Positions 6,346 to 9,199 of a DNA stretch of 9,199 nucleotides are shown here, in pieces. The position numbers were made by a program, and so were the translations under genes. The stretch comes from Elusimicrobiales bacterium (GTDB lineage: Bacteria > Elusimicrobiota > Elusimicrobia > Elusimicrobiales > Elusimicrobiaceae), in assembly GCA_030540535.1 (NCBI GenBank), contig JAUNWB010000035.1, positions 1 through 9,199 on the forward strand. Reading direction: 5' to 3'. The first letter of the stretch is position 1; each line of letters starts with the position of its first letter. A model generated the notes under the pieces. It did no database searches. It saw nothing but the letters and a program-made list of their open reading frames with translations, and had not been told where the DNA came from.

Positions 6346-7083
6346 TTACATGCAAACGCCGCCGTTTACCTGAAACGCCTGCCCGGTAATGTAGCCGGCT
6401 TTGTCCGAACATAAAAAGGAAACCATATCCGCCACTTCCTGCGGGCGTCCCAAACGGCGCAGGGGAATAAGCGGCAGAATTTTATCCATAGGCAGGCCGT
6501 CGAGCATTTCGGTTTCGATAAACCCCGGCGAAACGGCGTTTACCAAAATATTGCGCTTGGCGACTTCCAACGCCAAACTGCGCGTCGCCCCTACGATGCC
6601 CGCTTTGGCCGCAGAGTAGTTGGTTTGCCCCGGGACGGGCGCGTGCGCGGCGGCGGAAGCGATGTTGACGATACGGCCCCGTTTGGCGTGAATCATCGCC
6701 GCCAGCACCGTTTTGGTTACGTTGTGAAATCCGCCGAGTACGGTGGAAATCACTTTCGTCCATTCGTCGTCCTGCATCCAAATTAAAAGGTTGTCTTTGC
6801 GTACGCCCGCGTTGTTGACGAGTGCGTATGGCGTCTGGGTTTCGAGCATCGGGTTTAACGCCGCGCGCACGGCGGCCGCGTCGGCCACGTCAAACGGCAG
6901 CAGCGTGCAGGCCGCGCCGAGGGCTTCGATTTCGGCCTTGGCTTTTTGGGCGGCCGCGTGATTGGAGTGATAGTTCAGCCAAATATCAAAGCCGTCTTTG
7001 GCGAGCTGTTTGGCCACGGCCAGGCCGATTCCGCGGCTTGCGCCCGTTACCAGCGCGATTTTGCGTTTCGAGGTGTCGTTCAT
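6346..7083 (-). CDS. fabG: 3-oxoacyl-ACP reductase, FabG-type SDR
   Basis: This 245-residue short-chain dehydrogenase is expected to reduce 3-ketoacyl-ACP to 3-hydroxyacyl-ACP with NADPH. The nucleotide-binding motif TGASRGIG is at 13-20, NNAG at 90-93, and the catalytic Ser-Tyr-Lys are S143, Y156 and K160 in NYSAAKAG (155-162). The stretch SPGFIETEM (185-193) and the C-terminal YITGQAFQVNGG (231-242) are typical FabG. The fourth catalytic position, Asn in E. coli FabG, is Val115 here (VISTVLGGFHNVTK at 111-124); relatives I recall from aryl polyene loci often have Ser there. This is the first gene of the minus-strand block. The ATG at 7083 follows a moderate AAGAGAG site 7 bases upstream. 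It likely corresponds to ApeQ; the symbol given reflects family, not proven housekeeping function. Confidence 0.9.
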   Translation of the reverse strand: MNDTSKRKIALVTGASRGIGLAVAKQLAKDGFDIWLNYHSNHAAAQKAKAEIEALGAACTLLPFDVADAAAVRAALNPMLETQTPYALVNNAGVRKDNLLIWMQDDEWTKVISTVLGGFHNVTKTVLAAMIHAKRGRIVNIASAAAHAPVPGQTNYSAAKAGIVGATRSLALEVAKRNILVNAVSPGFIETEMLDGLPMDKILPLIPLRRLGRPQEVADMVSFLCSDKAGYITGQAFQVNGGVCM

Positions 7084-7122
7084 TTGTAAACTCTCTTAAA
7101 AAAAAATAAAATTGATAGGAAT
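7084..7122. promoter_or_regulatory. A/T-rich divergent intergenic region, likely promoter zone
   Basis: Only 39 bases separate the divergent start codons of the ketoreductase and methyltransferase genes, and they are strongly A/T-rich, including an A-run at 7098-7106. TATGAT at 7122-7127 resembles a plus-strand -10 box but overlaps the methyltransferase ATG, and no good -35 lies 17 bases upstream. On the minus strand, TATCAA (about 7117-7112) has TTGTTT-like sequence 16 bases upstream. TGATA occurs at 7113-7117 and 7124-7128, spaced 11 bp, about one helical turn, which could be regulator half-sites or chance. The shared control region probably extends into the annotated methyltransferase start. 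Confidence 0.4.
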
Positions 7123-8214
7123 ATGATAACTAAAAACAACGCAAAACTCAACACTCCTTACCGCCGCCAGCGCAAAGACGCGCGCACCATGGCGGATGTG
7201 GCGTTTGACGCGCAAAGAATCGCCTTTGCGCCGATCAGCTTCCAGGCCGCGCTTGCCCTGCGCGATTTGGGAATTTTGGATTTTTTAAATAATACCCCGG
7301 CGGACGATAAAACGCTCGCCAAAAAATTAAAACTTTCTCTGTATGCCGTACAGACGCTGTTGGAAAACGGCGCGGCCCTGGATATTGTGGCCAAAGACGA
7401 AAAAGGCTTCTACACCCTTACCAAAACGGGCTGGTTTTTACTGTGCGACCCGATGACCCGCGCCAATATGGATTTTGTAAACGACGTTTGCTATTTGGGG
7501 ATGCACTCGCTCCAGGAGTCTTTAAAGAAGGGCAAACCCACGGGGTTAAAAGTGTTCGGCAAATGGAAAACGGTGTATGAGGGTTTATCTAAACTGCCCG
7601 CCAAGAACCGCAAAAGCTGGTTTGCGTTCGACCATTTTTATTCCGATATTGCGTTCCCGGAAATTCTGCCGCTTGTTTTTGAGTTATCGCCCAAACGCAT
7701 TATGGATATTGGGGCCAACACGGGCAAATGGGCCAAAAAGTGTTTGGATTACGACAAAAACGTCCGAATGACGCTGGTCGACCTGCCCGGCCAATTAAAC
7801 GTAGCCAAAAAGAATCTTAAAAAGTACGGGGCGCGGGCGGAGTTCTGCACCGCCAACGTACTGGACGAAAAAACCATTCTCCGTAAAGGGGCGGACGCTG
7901 TTCTGATGAGCCAGTTTTTGGACTGCTTTTCCGAAGAGCAAATCGTTTCCATTTTAAAGAAAGTCAAAGCCGCCGCCGGAAAAAATACGCGCATTTATAT
8001 TTTGGAACCGCTGTGGGACCGGCAGGAATACGAGGCCGCCTCGTTCTGCTTAAATCACACCTCTTTGTACTTTACCAATATCGCCAACGGCAATAGCAAA
8101 ATGTACAGCGCGGCGCAGATGGAAGCGTGCGTAAAAAAAGCCGGGCTGAAAGTGGAAAAAATGTTCGATGGCGTGGGCCGCTTTGCCTACACCTTAATAC
8201 GCTGTGTGAAATAA
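7123..8214 (+). CDS. SAM-dependent methyltransferase, ASMT/O-methyltransferase-like fold
   Basis: This 363-residue protein has an N-terminal winged-helix dimerisation-like part (about 35-120) and a C-terminal class I SAM-binding domain. Motif I is IMDIGANTGKWA at 193-204, the ribose-binding acid is D220 in MTLVDLPGQL (216-225), and 'LMSQFLDCFSEEQIVSILKK' (261-280) aligns with the region that in acetylserotonin-type O-methyltransferases holds the catalytic His (LHDW); here that position is D267. The C-terminal SLYFTNIANGNSKMYSAAQM (314-333) matches a family I recall from Bacteroidota polyene and flexirubin-type loci. It probably methylates the aromatic head group, possibly on carbon. The start is uncertain: the ATG at 7123 has AGGA only 2 bases upstream, while Met23 (7189) lacks a clear site but would skip a basic 22-residue leader and widen the intergenic region. 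It ends 1 base before the transporter start. Confidence 0.85.
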   Translation: MITKNNAKLNTPYRRQRKDARTMADVAFDAQRIAFAPISFQAALALRDLGILDFLNNTPADDKTLAKKLKLSLYAVQTLLENGAALDIVAKDEKGFYTLTKTGWFLLCDPMTRANMDFVNDVCYLGMHSLQESLKKGKPTGLKVFGKWKTVYEGLSKLPAKNRKSWFAFDHFYSDIAFPEILPLVFELSPKRIMDIGANTGKWAKKCLDYDKNVRMTLVDLPGQLNVAKKNLKKYGARAEFCTANVLDEKTILRKGADAVLMSQFLDCFSEEQIVSILKKVKAAAGKNTRIYILEPLWDRQEYEAASFCLNHTSLYFTNIANGNSKMYSAAQMEACVKKAGLKVEKMFDGVGRFAYTLIRCVK

Positions 8215-8215
8215 A

Positions 8216-9199
8216 ATGAAGTTGAAAGCTCCGCACCTGTCCAAAAAATGGATGATTTTTTCCGTCACCGCCAACGGGACGTTTATGTCCACGCTGTCGG
8301 CGGGGATTGTGAATATCGCGCTGCCGACCATGTCGGGCGAGTTCGGCGTATCTTTGGAAAACATCCAGCTGGTCGTCAGCCTGTATTTGTTGGTGCTGAC
8401 GTGTTTTTTGCCCGTTTTTGGGAAACTCTCCGACCTGTACAGCCGCAAATGGATGTATTTGGGCGGGTTTATTGTCTTTGGTGTTGGCGCGTTACTCGGC
8501 GCGGTTTCGGGCAGTTTGGGGATGATGCTTTTGGCACGTGCGGTGCAGGGCGTTGGGTCTTCGGCGATGATGGCCACCTCACAGGCGTTAATTGCTCAAG
8601 TGTTTCACGGCGCGTCGCGCGGCAAGGCCTTTGGCGCCATCGGCGCGGTGGTGGCCAGCGGCACGCTCGCCGGCCCGGCCGTAGGCGGGGTGCTTATCCA
8701 GGCGTGGGGCTGGCCGTCCGTATTTTGGGTGTGTATTCCTGTTTGTATTTTGGGCGTTTGGCGCGGGATTTATTTGATTCCGCGTTTTAAAGCCGTCAAA
8801 AAGATGAAGATGGACTACCTCGGCGCCGCCTTTTACACGATTACCAGTTTTGCGTTTTTGTACGCGCTCAATACCGCGTCGGCCAATGGGTGGACGTCGC
8901 CCAAAATCTTGGGCGGTTTTGCGCTGTCTGCGGTGTTTTTTGTGCTGTTTATGCGGAGGGAGAAAACGTCCAAAAATCCGTTTATGGGCCTTTCTATTTT
9001 TAAAATTCCGGCCATTTCCTACGGCTGCGCCGTGGCGGTGCTGGGGTTTACGTCGCTGTTTACCAATTCCGTTTTGCTTCCGTTTTATCTGACCGACATT
9101 ATGGGCATGGACCCCATCAAAATCGGTATGCTGATTTTACCGTTCCCGATTACGCTTGCGATTGCGTCGGCCGTGTCCGGCGCGCTGTGCGCCAAGTGG
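8216..9199 (+). CDS. MFS transporter, DHA2 (EmrB/QacA)-like, C-terminus beyond the window
   Basis: The first 328 residues of a multi-pass inner-membrane transporter are present and the frame is open to the right edge. MFS motif A is GKLSDLYSRKWM at 69-80, motif B LLARAVQGVGSS at 105-116, and motif C GTLAGPAVGGVL at 149-160. The N-terminal signature 'GIVNIALPTM' (30-39) points to the 14-segment DHA2 drug:proton antiporter group, but the Asp of the usual 'LDSSIVNIALP' is Ser28. The ATG lies 1 base after the methyltransferase stop with no strong ribosome site, so the pair is probably one coupled transcript. Substrate is unknown: it may export a pathway intermediate or be a multidrug pump unrelated to the polyene. 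Confidence 0.87.
   Translation, partial: MKLKAPHLSKKWMIFSVTANGTFMSTLSAGIVNIALPTMSGEFGVSLENIQLVVSLYLLVLTCFLPVFGKLSDLYSRKWMYLGGFIVFGVGALLGAVSGSLGMMLLARAVQGVGSSAMMATSQALIAQVFHGASRGKAFGAIGAVVASGTLAGPAVGGVLIQAWGWPSVFWVCIPVCILGVWRGIYLIPRFKAVKKMKMDYLGAAFYTITSFAFLYALNTASANGWTSPKILGGFALSAVFFVLFMRREKTSKNPFMGLSIFKIPAISYGCAVAVLGFTSLFTNSVLLPFYLTDIMGMDPIKIGMLILPFPITLAIASAVSGALCAKW

Larger units (their letters stand above)
1..7083 (-). other. Aryl-polyene-like type II PKS and export operon (partial)
   Basis: Nine co-directional genes with overlapping or nearly abutting ends encode a ketoreductase, ketosynthase, ACP, PlsC-like acyltransferase, small lipoprotein, hotdog dehydratase, LolA-like protein, MMPL exporter and DUF3261-like lipoprotein. 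A stand-alone type II condensation set followed by LolA, MMPL and DUF3261 genes is the known signature of aryl polyene, xanthomonadin and flexirubin loci. The operon runs off the left edge. No enoyl reductase is seen, which fits a polyene rather than a saturated chain. The class call is inference: no starter-activating enzyme or chain-length factor is visible here, so a related lipid pathway using the same export genes remains possible. Confidence 0.8.

Noticed and set aside
8248..8790. A 180-residue plus-strand open frame inside the MFS gene
   Set aside because: It is the other reading frame of a transporter with intact MFS motifs A, B and C; its Arg/Gly/Val-rich translation matches nothing I recognise.

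Overview
The window carries most of an aryl-polyene-type (APE-like) type II polyketide / fatty-acid-like locus from a Gram-negative bacterium. A tightly packed nine-gene block is read on the minus strand from about 7083 down past the left edge. A two-gene unit (methyltransferase, then MFS transporter) diverges on the plus strand from 7123 past the right edge. An outer membrane is implied by a LolA-like protein, an RND/MMPL exporter and two lipobox-bearing lipoproteins. Several genes have strong Shine-Dalgarno sites (GGAGG/AGGAGG), which argues against Bacteroidota. The sequence is moderately GC-rich with A/T-rich runs between and within genes. The phylum cannot be fixed by reading alone; a gut Elusimicrobiota member is a low-confidence guess.

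Minus-strand layout, in order of transcription: FabG-type ketoreductase (7083-6346); ketosynthase with a complete Cys-His-His triad (6303-5077); acyl carrier protein starting at GTG (5080-4814); PlsC-like acyltransferase (4809-4084); small lipoprotein of unassigned role (4087-3710); FabA/FabZ-like dehydratase (3706-3254); LolA-like periplasmic carrier (3257-2625); MMPL-family exporter starting at GTG (2628-370); DUF3261-like lipoprotein (382 to beyond base 1). Nearly every junction is a 1-4 bp overlap or a gap under 5 bp, so the block reads as one translationally coupled operon. The only real gap, 42 bp, lies between the ketoreductase and the ketosynthase.

How the genes fit together (inference from known APE, xanthomonadin and flexirubin loci): ACP-bound acyl chains are elongated by the ketosynthase, reduced by the ketoreductase and dehydrated without enoyl reduction, giving a conjugated polyene. 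The acyltransferase would move the chain to a lipid-like acceptor. The MMPL protein, LolA-like carrier and lipoproteins would take it to the outer membrane. The divergent methyltransferase would decorate the head group. The chain-length-factor ketosynthase, starter-activating ligase, thioesterase and second dehydratase of a full APE cluster are not in the window; if present they probably lie past the left edge.

There is no stretch over 300 bases without a gene. The two intergenic gaps (7084-7122 and 6304-6345) are about 40 bp each. I saw no tRNA, rRNA, CRISPR array, insertion sequence or convincing terminator.
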